A stretch of DNA of 64,000 nt. Origin: Marinobacter bohaiensis. Lineage in GTDB: Bacteria > Pseudomonadota > Gammaproteobacteria > Pseudomonadales > Oleiphilaceae. The notes beneath the pieces are model-generated. The model saw only the letters and a list, made by a program, of their open reading frames with translations, was not told where the DNA came from and searched no databases. The stretch lies in the NCBI RefSeq assembly GCF_003258515.1, contig NZ_QGEH01000004.1, positions 248,001 to 312,000 on the forward strand, given 5' to 3'. A program made the position numbers and the translations under genes. This document shows positions 56,020 through 63,606 of this stretch, in pieces. The number at the start of each line of letters is the position of its first letter. Position 1 is the stretch's first letter.

Positions 56020-57372
56020 ATGACGAACGCTGCAAGGTTGCTTTTGATCTCCCTGTTCTCCGTTGCCCTGGCTGGCTGTTTCGATGGTGACAACGACGAT
56101 GACACCGCCGACCTGGTGGTGCTCCATGCCGCTGCCGACGCACCCAACGTCAACGTCCGGGGCGGGGGCGGCACGCTGTTCAGTGACGTGCCTTTCAAAA
56201 GCGGTGGCGAACGGGGAATCGAAGAAGGAACCTACAACCTGTCCGTAGACGCCCGGCTGCCGGGCGATCAGACCACGACGGTCATCCGCCCGACGGAAGT
56301 GAGGTTCCGTGATGGCATCCGCTACTACGCGGCGGCCGTCGGTACCGTGGGCGCGGGGGGCCCGACCCTGCTGCTGGTGAAACAGACCGACACCGACGCC
56401 TCCGACGGCAACGCGCAGGTCCAGGTGGCGCATCTGGCGTCCGCTGCGCCCACCGTCGACATCTACGTCACCGCGCCCGGCGACGACCTGGGCAGCGCCT
56501 CGCCCATCGCGACACTGACGTTCCAGGACGTCACCGATCCGGTGGAAGTGCCGGCCGGCGACTACCGCATTCGCGTCACCCCGCAAGGCAGCGCCACCGT
56601 GGTGTTCGACAGCGGCACCGTGGCACTGGCTGACGACCAGGAACTGTTCATCGGCGCCGTGGACAACACCAACTTCGGTGACTCCCCGATCAGCCTGATC
56701 GTTGAAGACGACGGCGACGTGTCCGAGATCGTCGATGCCGATGCAACCGCCGGCGTACGCGCGGTTCACAACTCCTACGACGCGCCCGACGTGGACCTCT
56801 ACGTCGACACCGTGCTGGCCGCCGAAGACCTCGCCTTCCCCAACGCCTTCCCGGGCTCCGGCAACGACCCGGACACCGACTACGCCGACCTGCCCGCTGG
56901 CACCACCAACATCGGCGTCACCGCGGCGAACGACCCTAATGTCGTGGCGGACGCCGATCTGGACCTGGTGGGCGGGCAGGCCTACACCGTGCTGGCCGCC
57001 AATGCCGTATCCAGCCTGGAACTGCTGCCCTACGAGGACGACAACCGCAGCATCGCCACCGCCGCCAAACTGCGGGTGATCCACGGCGCGGCCATGGCGC
57101 CCAACGTGGACGTGTACGCCGTGGCGCAAGGCAACGCCTGCCCGGGCAATGCGGATCCGCTGCTGTCGGACGTGCCCTATCAGACCAGTTCGGGGTATCT
57201 GGAAGTGGCCGCCGCTGACTACACCGTCTGCGTGACCGTTGCGGGCACCGGCACCGTCGCCATCGGCCCGGTGGATATCAGCCTGGTGGCGGGTGGCGTC
57301 TACACCGTCGTCGCCCGTGAAGTGGCCGGTGATGGCAGTAGCTTTACCCTCACGACCCTTGGCGATTTCTGA
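56020..57372 (+). CDS. DUF4397-repeat lipoprotein
   Basis: 450 residues. Lipobox ALAGC (~19), an Asp-rich linker (FDGDNDDDTAD), then repeated DUF4397 units beginning LVVLHAAADAPNVNV, VQVAHLASAAPTVDI, VRAVHNSYDAPDVDL and LRVIHGAAMAPNVDV: four repeats of about 100 residues. Strongly acidic, extracytoplasmic, probably a surface or matrix lipoprotein. GAGGACAACAAG precedes ATG 56020. Function unknown in the family. Terminator follows. Confidence 0.88.
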   Translation: MTNAARLLLISLFSVALAGCFDGDNDDDTADLVVLHAAADAPNVNVRGGGGTLFSDVPFKSGGERGIEEGTYNLSVDARLPGDQTTTVIRPTEVRFRDGIRYYAAAVGTVGAGGPTLLLVKQTDTDASDGNAQVQVAHLASAAPTVDIYVTAPGDDLGSASPIATLTFQDVTDPVEVPAGDYRIRVTPQGSATVVFDSGTVALADDQELFIGAVDNTNFGDSPISLIVEDDGDVSEIVDADATAGVRAVHNSYDAPDVDLYVDTVLAAEDLAFPNAFPGSGNDPDTDYADLPAGTTNIGVTAANDPNVVADADLDLVGGQAYTVLAANAVSSLELLPYEDDNRSIATAAKLRVIHGAAMAPNVDVYAVAQGNACPGNADPLLSDVPYQTSSGYLEVAAADYTVCVTVAGTGTVAIGPVDISLVAGGVYTVVAREVAGDGSSFTLTTLGDF

Positions 57373-57379
57373 GGGACCC

Positions 57380-57414
57380 GACCCCGGACCGCGTTGGCGT
57401 CCGGGGTCTTTTTC
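57380..57414 (+). terminator. Terminator of the DUF4397 lipoprotein gene
   Basis: GACCCCGGA (57380-57388) pairs with TCCGGGGTC (57400-57408), followed by TTTTT. Confidence 0.88.
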
Positions 57415-57512
57415 CAGCTTCAAGCACGCCGCGGCGCCCTTCCCTCACCTCTTGTCAACGCCCTGAAAACTGAGTAAAAATCAGGCTATCCGCATTATGG
57501 CGTCACCGACGT

Positions 57513-57588
57513 GCCGGGATAGCTCAGTCGGTAGAGCAGGGCATTCGTAATGCTCAGGTCGCAGGTTCGACTCCTGTTCCCGGCACCA
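57513..57588 (+). tRNA. tRNA-Thr (anticodon CGT)
   Basis: 76 bases including an encoded CCA. Acceptor GCCGGGA (57513-57519) pairs with TCCCGGC (57578-57584); D arm GCTC/GAGC; anticodon stem GGGCA/TGCTC around loop TTCGTAA, anticodon CGT; T arm GCAGG-TTCGACT-CCTG. All stems close. It lies between the DUF4397 gene and the M14-type gene, close to the integron array. Confidence 0.95.
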
Positions 57589-57669
57589 TTTCCTGATTTT
57601 CCGTTCTCAGGTCCCCATCTCGTTCGTCTGCGCCGGAGAGGGCTCGCGTTCTACGGTAACCGCCCTTCC

Positions 57670-58593
57670 CTAACGGTGTTCCAGCGCGTAGTCGATCGCC
57701 GCACACACCGCAGCGGCCTGCGCCGCGTTGCATTGATCGGGCGTCACACGCGGGCTGTCGGGATAGACCTCGGTGGTGGTCTTGTGGAGCGCGGGGGTCA
57801 GGCCGGCGCACAGGCCCAGTTGCTTGAGTGGGTATTGGATCACGCCTCGTGCGGCCACCGCGGAACCAAAAATCTCGCCGCTGTCGTCGGCCGGCGCGAT
57901 ATGGGTGATCGGCTCCACCGCATCGATCACAGCCTGCTGGAATGCGGGATTCGGATTCGCGCTGTCATCGACCAGATAGAAGCCATCAGGAATCGCGCCC
58001 GGCTTGAAGGGCTTGCCGTCCCGGGCCGCCAGGGCGGGACGAAACTCGGATTCGTCGGTATCGGTGGTCTCGTGCAAGTCGATGTGCATCAGCACACGAT
58101 CACGGACGGGCGCCACCAGTTGCATGAGCGCCGCCGACTCTCCCGCCGGGCTGTCTTCGCGGAACGAGCGGTTGGGGTCGACCGCGTTCGCGTTCCAGCG
58201 GTGGATGCGCTCATAGGCCCAGGGGCTGACGCATGGGGCAACCAATAGGTTGACGCGCCCCGCGTAAGCCGCCGCATGCTGATCGACGAAGCGCAATGCG
58301 CCCTGCACGCCGCTGGTTTCATAACCGTGCACGCCGCCTGTGACCAGCATGACCGGCAGATCGTCACGCCAATCGCGACTCCGGATCGCCATCAGCGGGT
58401 ACTGATCGGCGCCATAGTCCAGGTGCCCGTACTCTTCCACGTCGAAGCGCGAACGCAGGCCCTCGATCACACTCAATACCTCGGATTCGTAGCTGCGCTG
58501 ACGGGTCTGTCGCGACAACCACTCGGCGCGTTCTGCCTCGCCCCAGGGCGTGCCGGGCGTACCGATGGGATAAGGCGTGGGGGCTGAGCTCAT
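57670..58593 (-). CDS. M14-family zinc carboxypeptidase/deacylase-like protein
   Basis: 307 residues. Zinc ligands of the M14/succinylglutamate-desuccinylase fold: GGVHGYET (HxxE) and HIDLHETTD, with a late Glu in TTEVYPDSP as the catalytic base. No signal peptide, so cytosolic. It is the last host-like gene before the low-G+C cassette array begins. Confidence 0.88.
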   Translation of the reverse strand: MSSAPTPYPIGTPGTPWGEAERAEWLSRQTRQRSYESEVLSVIEGLRSRFDVEEYGHLDYGADQYPLMAIRSRDWRDDLPVMLVTGGVHGYETSGVQGALRFVDQHAAAYAGRVNLLVAPCVSPWAYERIHRWNANAVDPNRSFREDSPAGESAALMQLVAPVRDRVLMHIDLHETTDTDESEFRPALAARDGKPFKPGAIPDGFYLVDDSANPNPAFQQAVIDAVEPITHIAPADDSGEIFGSAVAARGVIQYPLKQLGLCAGLTPALHKTTTEVYPDSPRVTPDQCNAAQAAAVCAAIDYALEHR

Positions 58594-58728
58594 AGGGTTT
58601 CTCTCCGGTGGGGGTCTGTGCGGGTGGGTATTCTAGGATCGACGATCACCGCTGGGAATAGGGGCTGACGTGGCGTTGATGCGGTTATCCAGGGCCGCCG
58701 GCAGAAAGTAGCGCTGTCCCAGCTTTCC

Positions 58729-58735
58729 GTTACGA
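58729..58735 (-). other. Left-end attC remnant
   Basis: GTTACGA on the plus strand (58729-58735) gives the first core of an attC site next to the last cassette gene; the matching second core was not found before the M14-type gene. It marks a degenerate or truncated array end. Confidence 0.4.
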
Positions 58736-59029
58736 TCACTCTTCAAGCTCATGCAGATGTCGGAGCCCTTCTTTCCTGAACCAATGCCCTGCAAAGAAAC
58801 CAATGATCAAAAACCCAATGATAAGCAACTGGGTAGACCCAGACAGAGCACCTAGAATCTCAAATATCGAGGAAAGATCGGTTTGATTGAGGAATACGAT
58901 TTCCAGAATCGCGGCCAGAGGCACGACCGTAAAGAGAAGGATGATGCTCTTAAATATCGACACGCCGACATCAATCAGCGTCCTACCAAATGCCTCTCTT
59001 GCCATCGGATTATAGTCATCTGGTTTCAT
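58736..59029 (-). CDS. Cassette 8: small two-TM membrane protein
   Basis: 97 residues, unrecognised. Two membrane segments (~25-47 and ~65-84). A basic and acidic C-tail (FRKEGLRHLHELEE) follows. AGGAGAATCC ahead of ATG 59029 is a good ribosome site. The start lies 14 bases from the crossover core of its attC neighbour. Last gene of the array in transcription order. Confidence 0.75.
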   Translation of the reverse strand: MKPDDYNPMAREAFGRTLIDVGVSIFKSIILLFTVVPLAAILEIVFLNQTDLSSIFEILGALSGSTQLLIIGFLIIGFFAGHWFRKEGLRHLHELEE

Positions 59030-59043
59030 GGATTCTCCTGCAC

Positions 59044-59142
59044 TCGTAACGTTCCTGTTCAGAGGTGCCCATGAAGCGTAGCAAAAAGGTCATCCGGCGG
59101 AGAGCCCTACAGTCCAGAACGAACTGGAACTATGGGTTAAAG
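59044..59142 (-). other. attC site G (cassettes 7|8)
   Basis: 99 bp. Cores GTTACGA (minus, 59044-59050) and GTTAAAG (plus, 59136-59142). Inner arms GTTCCTGTTC and GAACTGGAAC are complementary but for one position. Overlaps the stop of cassette gene 7. Confidence 0.6.
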
Positions 59143-59405
59143 ATCAGTGCGAGCAACGAGGCAACAGCCACAACCACCCACCACAGTCCATAAAGCTCTA
59201 GCAGCTTGGAAACAGCAGAATTGTTATAGCGTTCGTTACGTTGGGTAGCCTCATTCCAAAAGGTGCTGAAGTTCGTCCACGCCCAAAGTGGGCTGGCTTT
59301 CATCTCATAACCATGTTTGCGGAACTCAGCCCTAATTTGAACGGCCGTCACAACAGACCAAAGAGAGCACCCGATGAGGATTGTGATAAAGATATAGTCC
59401 GTCAT
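59130..59405 (-). CDS. Cassette 7: small two-TM membrane protein
   Basis: 91 residues, unrecognised. Membrane segments at ~3-21 and ~70-89, joined by a hydrophilic loop with KHGYEMKASPLWAWTNFSTFWNEA. CAAGGTAG precedes ATG 59405, right after the crossover core GTTAAAT. Stop overlaps its attC site. Confidence 0.75.
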   Translation of the reverse strand: MTDYIFITILIGCSLWSVVTAVQIRAEFRKHGYEMKASPLWAWTNFSTFWNEATQRNERYNNSAVSKLLELYGLWWVVVAVASLLALIFNP

Positions 59406-59413
59406 CTACCTTG

Positions 59414-59497
59414 ATTTAACGCGAAGCTAAGCGGCGTGCTTTAGTGCGTCCGGTGTAGGTCTAACGGACCGAAACGTACATGAGCGATTGGTTACAC
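59414..59497 (-). other. attC site F (cassettes 6|7)
   Basis: 84 bp, with ATTTAAC at 59414-59420 and GTTACAC at 59491-59497 and the TAAGCGGC/GCGTCCGG arm type also seen in site D. The end of cassette gene 6 is encoded inside it. Confidence 0.8.
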
Positions 59498-59918
59498 GGC
59501 TTTCAGCGATACGCACAAGGTCAAACATCCGTTCCCTTTGCACTAGCCATAGAGCTTCAAAAATATAGATGGGAGAGGAAATTAATGCCTGCACACTGAA
59601 TGGGAGCTGACCTATCCCTTTCAGCGGACCTAAAACAATAAGCAAGAGATAGACTGCAAAGACAGATAAAAAGAGAAGAAGCAACGCATAGGTTCGAACA
59701 ATGCTCAATGTGACACTGTGATGTCCCCGCGCACTGTCAATTAGCTTTCTTCTCGATCTCCACCGATTCACCCTCAAACGCGTACGAGATTTTTTCGAAA
59801 TGAGTGAAGCGAGGCCGATCAGGTACTCGCCAAGCGTAGAGAGACGCTTCGCAAACATAGCGCCCAAAACGGTAACAACGAGACTTACCAATACAGCTGG
59901 TTCAAACAGAACTTCCAT
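59427..59918 (-). CDS. Cassette 6: three-TM protein with attC-encoded C-terminus
   Basis: 163 residues, unrecognised. Membrane segments ~7-24, ~77-98 and ~108-125, with a basic loop (~42-60). The last ~22 residues (VTNRSCTFRSVRPTP...) are read from the attC site, a known route to fused tails in cassettes. Start at ATG 59918 with GGAAAAGGTGAAT; a TTG at 59954 would extend it into the upstream attC site. Confidence 0.7.
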   Translation of the reverse strand: MEVLFEPAVLVSLVVTVLGAMFAKRLSTLGEYLIGLASLISKKSRTRLRVNRWRSRRKLIDSARGHHSVTLSIVRTYALLLLFLSVFAVYLLLIVLGPLKGIGQLPFSVQALISSPIYIFEALWLVQRERMFDLVRIAESRVTNRSCTFRSVRPTPDALKHAA

Positions 59919-59942
59919 ATTCACCTTTTCCGATACCTGTAG

Positions 59943-60053
59943 CGCCTTGCTCAATTGCGCAGCGGTTGTAGTGGATTTTTGTGCGACAATGAGCGTAGCG
60001 AATGCACAAAAAGAAACGTAGACCTCTGCGTCAATTGGAGAAATTTGTTACAT
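59943..60053 (-). other. attC site E, degenerate (cassettes 5|6)
   Basis: 111 bp. Plus-strand GTTACAT at 60047-60053 is a fair core and overlaps the stop of gene 5; the other core is only GCCTTGC at 59943-59949. Arms CAATTGACGCAG and CTGCGCAATTG still match. It may be poorly recombined, freezing genes 5 and 6 together. Confidence 0.5.
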
Positions 60054-60953
60054 TTTTTTTCTAACGAACTCTCTATACTCTGACTTGCTTTTGTCATCAC
60101 TCAGAGCTTTTTCGAGCTTCATCAAATTGGCTTTTTCTAGCAACGCCACACCGTATTTTAGAATTTCTTCTGATTCCTTGATCTTTCGCTCGACTTCGGA
60201 TGACCAGCCGGACCAGTGCTTGAGTTCGGAATCGGACGCATCATCTAGGTTTAACTCTTCGATTGCCTTAAATCCCTCCTCCAAGTCTATGATTAGACGT
60301 TCACGCAAGTCATTTTCTTTGTAGAGAAAAGGCAGACCGCTTAAGTAATCAACTTTTTCTTCTATGTAGTACGGCCTAGGAAGACTTTTTCCTTGAATCG
60401 CCTCCAAATCTTCAACCTCTTGCTTGCTGGCGATCCTATCTTTAGTAATATCAGTATTCCTAGACCTCACCACCCTGGATAATATTTTGACAGCTTCTTC
60501 AGGGCATCCTGAGGTGTTTTTTAGCAGCAGGTTTGCTTTTCTATATACCGCATCTGCACCAAAAGGTCCGGATCTAAGCTTATTAACTGCTTCTTTGTGT
60601 TGGTCAATAAATATGAGAAAACTACCGATGATGTCTCGATATGTTTTTATTCTAATTTCTGTTTCTAGAGTTTTTGACAGTTCTTCAAATTCAACACCAA
60701 AGTGATTTCTCCCGCAGTTTCTACCAATGTTTGTTATCGGCCCCGTTTTTGTCGTAACTATATAACCCTTTCCATGAGGTGTATGACAGCTAGACAGTCC
60801 GCACTTTATATAGTCTTTGAAGATATAGCGCCCAATAATTTCCTTTAGCTCGTACTCTTTGGGATCTATATCTTTAGTGAAGCCAGGCAACTCCTCAATT
60901 TCTTGCCAAGTCTCAACTTTGATCAGCCCTCTTTCCGTGTTCAAGGTGATCAT
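60048..60953 (-). CDS. Cassette 5: 301-residue protein with Cys/His cluster
   Basis: Largest and most A+T-rich cassette gene. N-terminal half carries a Cys/His cluster, Cys51, Cys56, His57, His60 then Cys80 and His84 (CGLSSCHTPH ... IGRNCGRNHFG), which looks like a zinc site. C-terminal half is helical and charged. I recognise no named family, and no membrane segment. TTGAGGAAACC precedes the ATG. Codon use (AAA, AGA, ATT) differs from the flanking host genes, pointing to transfer. Confidence 0.8.
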   Translation of the reverse strand: MITLNTERGLIKVETWQEIEELPGFTKDIDPKEYELKEIIGRYIFKDYIKCGLSSCHTPHGKGYIVTTKTGPITNIGRNCGRNHFGVEFEELSKTLETEIRIKTYRDIIGSFLIFIDQHKEAVNKLRSGPFGADAVYRKANLLLKNTSGCPEEAVKILSRVVRSRNTDITKDRIASKQEVEDLEAIQGKSLPRPYYIEEKVDYLSGLPFLYKENDLRERLIIDLEEGFKAIEELNLDDASDSELKHWSGWSSEVERKIKESEEILKYGVALLEKANLMKLEKALSDDKSKSEYREFVRKKM

Positions 60954-60972
60954 AGGGTTTCCTCAATTTAAA

Positions 60973-61059
60973 ATGTAACGCCAGCCATAAGCGGCGCCCT
61001 GACAAGGGCGTCCGGTGGAGGGCCAAAGGCCCGGAACGACCTTAATGGCATTGTTAAAT
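60973..61059 (-). other. attC site D (cassettes 4|5)
   Basis: 87 bp, ATGTAAC at 60973-60979 and GTTAAAT at 61053-61059; arms AAGCGGCG...GGGCGTCCGG and GGCCAAAGGCCCGG give the folded middle. Confidence 0.75.
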
Positions 61060-61066
61060 GAATTAT

Positions 61067-61606
61067 TCACAGCAAGCCTGCAAGGGCGATGACGGTTGTA
61101 ACAGCAAAAGCTACGAAGCCCCAGAAGTATGGCCGTCGTTTGAATTCGTTGGATAAGAAGTTTTCTAACCGCTCGAATAAATTTTTAGGCGCCGGATTTT
61201 TCACCGGCATTTCAGAAATCCGTAATGCACAAATCATTGATGCCTGAGCGGGATCATGAATGCTACCAGTGTAAATGTGCCCGGCACTCGAGCCATCGTC
61301 GTTCATCTGTGTTGCGATAGGTCCTGAGGCGAACAAACCCGAGTATTGGCGTAATGCTTCATACCACCGTTCTTCTGGCGACAAAATACCCAGAACAGCC
61401 TCACTCAGTTCCTCAGGCTGTATCTCCGAAAGCTTGACGCCAGCCAATGAGCACAATTTTTCAAACTCTCTCAATTTTGGACTAACTGGAACACCGGCGA
61501 GTCGATAATAGGTGCCGGCAGCGCCCCATTGATAATCGATACGGACGAACCTAAGTGCCTCCTCACAAGCTTGAAATTCCTTTCGTAAATCTTGCCAGCT
61601 CAACAT
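61067..61606 (-). CDS. Cassette 4: tail-anchored-type protein
   Basis: 179 residues, unrecognised. Cytosolic-type domain of ~155 residues rich in Glu/Leu helices (KLREFEKLCSLAG, EELSEAVLGILSPEERWYEALRQYSGLFASG), then one membrane segment at ~161-178 right at the C-terminus (GFVAFAVTTVIALAGLL). Start at ATG 61606, 13 bases after the GTTAAAT core; longer frames cross the attC site and are rejected. Confidence 0.75.
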   Translation of the reverse strand: MLSWQDLRKEFQACEEALRFVRIDYQWGAAGTYYRLAGVPVSPKLREFEKLCSLAGVKLSEIQPEELSEAVLGILSPEERWYEALRQYSGLFASGPIATQMNDDGSSAGHIYTGSIHDPAQASMICALRISEMPVKNPAPKNLFERLENFLSNEFKRRPYFWGFVAFAVTTVIALAGLL

Positions 61607-61618
61607 GAAGCCATTTCC

Positions 61619-61702
61619 ATTTAACGCTTGCAGCATGCGCGCCCGCGAAATGGAGCCGAAGGCGCAATGTAGTGGGCGTCGCCGTGCCTGCACTGGTTAG
61701 GT
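61619..61702 (-). other. attC site C (cassettes 3|4)
   Basis: 84 bp with perfect cores ATTTAAC (61619-61625) and GTTAGGT (61696-61702); inner TTGCAGCATG...GTGCCTGCAC arms and GGCG...CGCC middle. Overlaps the stop of cassette gene 3. Confidence 0.82.
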
Positions 61703-62248
61703 CCTAGCATGCGACTGAATAATTCCGTTGCAGACGTAAAGGCAATTTCGAACAGTGCTATCAACTTTTTCGAAGAAGTCATCGTTGAGAACCTGCTCCT
61801 TATGCCCTCCACTGTAATACTGAAGCACATAGCCATCATGCTGATCATGGAGTACTTGTCCATGGGCAAATGCATTTCTCCACAACATTAGTTTGTTTAA
61901 GTCTGCCTTCAGGCTTTTAATCTTTTCGCGCCCCAACAACTTAAACTCTTCTAGGAGACGCGTGAAAACCCGACGTTTAAATGAGAATGAGAAGTCGGAG
62001 GTTCCCATGATCTCACTCACGAAGAAATCTCTGTAGTTGCGATTCTGGCCTGTCTCAGTAAAAAGGATCTTGCTGACCGCCTCAATAATTCGGTCCTCGA
62101 TCATCACCATCGCGGAAAGTATTTCAGTGCCATTTTTCTCTATTACAGCCATCTCATCGACCAAGCTTGAAGGCCGTCTTTGCAGCGGGTCTGGGCGATC
62201 AAGATCTAAGCGAAGAGTGATGGCCTTCGGGAATTTCAGCTCTTTCAT
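61697..62248 (-). CDS. Cassette 3: HEPN-like protein with R-x4-H motif
   Basis: 183 residues, soluble, helical. WRNAFAHG (Arg124, His129) is an R-x4-H motif of the kind found in HEPN RNases and related RNA-binding proteins. Long helices lie before it. No partner antitoxin of obvious type is in the same cassette. Start at ATG 62248, 4 bases after GTTAGGT. The fold is inferred from the motif and needs structure prediction. Confidence 0.7.
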   Translation of the reverse strand: MKELKFPKAITLRLDLDRPDPLQRRPSSLVDEMAVIEKNGTEILSAMVMIEDRIIEAVSKILFTETGQNRNYRDFFVSEIMGTSDFSFSFKRRVFTRLLEEFKLLGREKIKSLKADLNKLMLWRNAFAHGQVLHDQHDGYVLQYYSGGHKEQVLNDDFFEKVDSTVRNCLYVCNGIIQSHART

Positions 62249-62252
62249 ATAA

Positions 62253-62312
62253 ACCTAACGCCTGCAGCAGGGGCGCGACGTCAGGAGCGTCCCTTGCCTG
62301 CTTTGGTTAGGT
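62253..62312 (-). other. attC site B (cassettes 2|3)
   Basis: 60 bp with perfect cores ACCTAAC (62253-62259) and GTTAGGT (62306-62312), the shortest and cleanest site in the array; arms GCCTGCAGCAGGGGCG and CGTCCCTTGCCTGC. Confidence 0.88.
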
Positions 62313-62981
62313 AAACAGTTCAGGATCATCTTGAATGAGCTGCCTTCCAAGGTCACGTGCTGCTTCTTCCAAAGCTGTTAATGCTCGCAAAACTTGCTGG
62401 TAATAGTCAGAGTATCGATCTAGGTGAACAGCGTTGGGAATTGGTAACGGAACTCCCTGCGATCTCTGATCTGCAAGGTACTTCATGCCCTCAACCAACC
62501 ACTTTTGGAATTCCGCATGGGCGATTTGGAATTGTGCATGCACCTGATCAAATTCAGGAAAGTAGAGCTTTTGAAGCATAGTGGCGGTCGAGAATGCCGA
62601 TTTTTCGTAATCAACTTTCGAGTTGAAAAGTTTCTCATTCATTTCCCTTGATAAATTTTCCGACGCCTCGATTGCCTTAGCTACATAACATTCAAGTTTT
62701 TCACGGCGAAGGGTTTCAATAGCATGTCGCCTATTGAGAGTATGATCTAACTTACCCCGAATCGACTCAGTGATCTCTGTAGTGTCTTTCAACTGCTGTT
62801 TGATTAGATCAAAGTCCGCTGCAATCGCTTTGTGCTCGCCTCTCCTACCGAAATAAGAGCTGAGGAAAGCACCAACTGCGCCCGAGACCAGGGTGAGCAG
62901 GCCAATAGAGAGGAAATAAGGCCAAGAGCGACTCAGCGTCTCTGAAGATATGGCCGAAGCCAATGCCTGAATATCATCCAT
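62307..62981 (-). CDS. Cassette 2: single-TM coiled-coil protein
   Basis: 224 residues. One membrane segment (~21-43), the juxtamembrane motif SSYFGRRGEHKAIAADFD, and then a long coiled-coil-prone helix (~53-125). This SYxxxRGEHKAxxxDF pattern recurs in accessory genes of many bacteria, but I know no established function. ATG 62981 lies 10 bases after GTTAGGT. Confidence 0.75.
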   Translation of the reverse strand: MDDIQALASAISSETLSRSWPYFLSIGLLTLVSGAVGAFLSSYFGRRGEHKAIAADFDLIKQQLKDTTEITESIRGKLDHTLNRRHAIETLRREKLECYVAKAIEASENLSREMNEKLFNSKVDYEKSAFSTATMLQKLYFPEFDQVHAQFQIAHAEFQKWLVEGMKYLADQRSQGVPLPIPNAVHLDRYSDYYQQVLRALTALEEAARDLGRQLIQDDPELFT

Positions 62982-62991
62982 GTGTATTCTT

Positions 62992-63075
62992 ACCTAACGC
63001 CCGCAGCAACCGCAGCTTTGTAGTGGAGCCGCAGGCGCAACGGAAAAGCTGTCGGATTGCCTGCGATTGTTAGGG
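62992..63075 (-). other. attC site A (cassettes 1|2)
   Basis: 84 bp with ACCTAAC (62992-62998) and GTTAGGG (63069-63075; last base off consensus); inner CGCAGC...AGCTTT and AAAGCT arms pair. Follows the stop of cassette gene 1. Confidence 0.82.
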
Positions 63076-63087
63076 CGTGACTTAGCG

Positions 63088-63588
63088 CTACCCACCTTTA
63101 ATTGCCGCTCCGACAAATACACCAACCAATGAGGACAACACGCCGATGACCACCGGCACCCACCATCGAAGCTCCTTACGACGAACAACTGCTTGAGTTT
63201 GTAGCTTCACTGCTACATCTATTAATGCAAGGATTTGTTCGGAGGACAGAGGCAAACGGGAGATATGAGACCTATTGTCTTTCGGCAATGCCTTGAATTG
63301 CTCTACCGTAATTACTTCTTCAGTCTGTGTGTTATAAACTCTAGGTTGAGCGCGCCGAACGACTAGTGACTGAAAATCGTCATCGCCTATACCGGCCCGA
63401 AAAAATTCGGGATGCTCATTAAAAATGGATTGCCAGTCATTCGCGCTCTTTGGCTTTTCGCCGAGCAAATTAGCCCATGACTCTACCTTGCGTCCCGAAT
63501 ACCTATATGTACCCATTACCTGGATTGCAGCGATTACATCAGCAAGCCTATGTTGATGAGCAAGGTAAGGGGATTGTTTCTCAATCAT
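63088..63588 (-). CDS. Cassette 1: C-terminally anchored accessory protein
   Basis: 166 residues. The soluble N-terminus contains LADVIAAIQVMGTYRYSGRKVESW and the EHPEFFR motif (~58-64); a membrane segment (~143-163) ends the protein. Start at ATG 63588. I have seen similar EHPEFFR membrane proteins in other accessory regions, but no function is assigned. First gene of the array in transcription order, so probably the best expressed. Confidence 0.75.
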   Translation of the reverse strand: MIEKQSPYLAHQHRLADVIAAIQVMGTYRYSGRKVESWANLLGEKPKSANDWQSIFNEHPEFFRAGIGDDDFQSLVVRRAQPRVYNTQTEEVITVEQFKALPKDNRSHISRLPLSSEQILALIDVAVKLQTQAVVRRKELRWWVPVVIGVLSSLVGVFVGAAIKGG

Positions 63589-63606
63589 GACTTGTCCTGT
63601 TGTGAG

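Noticed and set aside
55999-57423. 474-codon antisense frame over the DUF4397 gene
   Set aside because: Val/Gly/His repeats mirror the acidic repeats on the plus strand; no start or domain support.
57513-58735. tRNA-Thr as integration site of a genomic island
   Set aside because: No direct repeat of the tRNA 3' end was found at the array or elsewhere in the window, and the M14-type gene between them looks like host DNA; integrons do not need a tRNA site.
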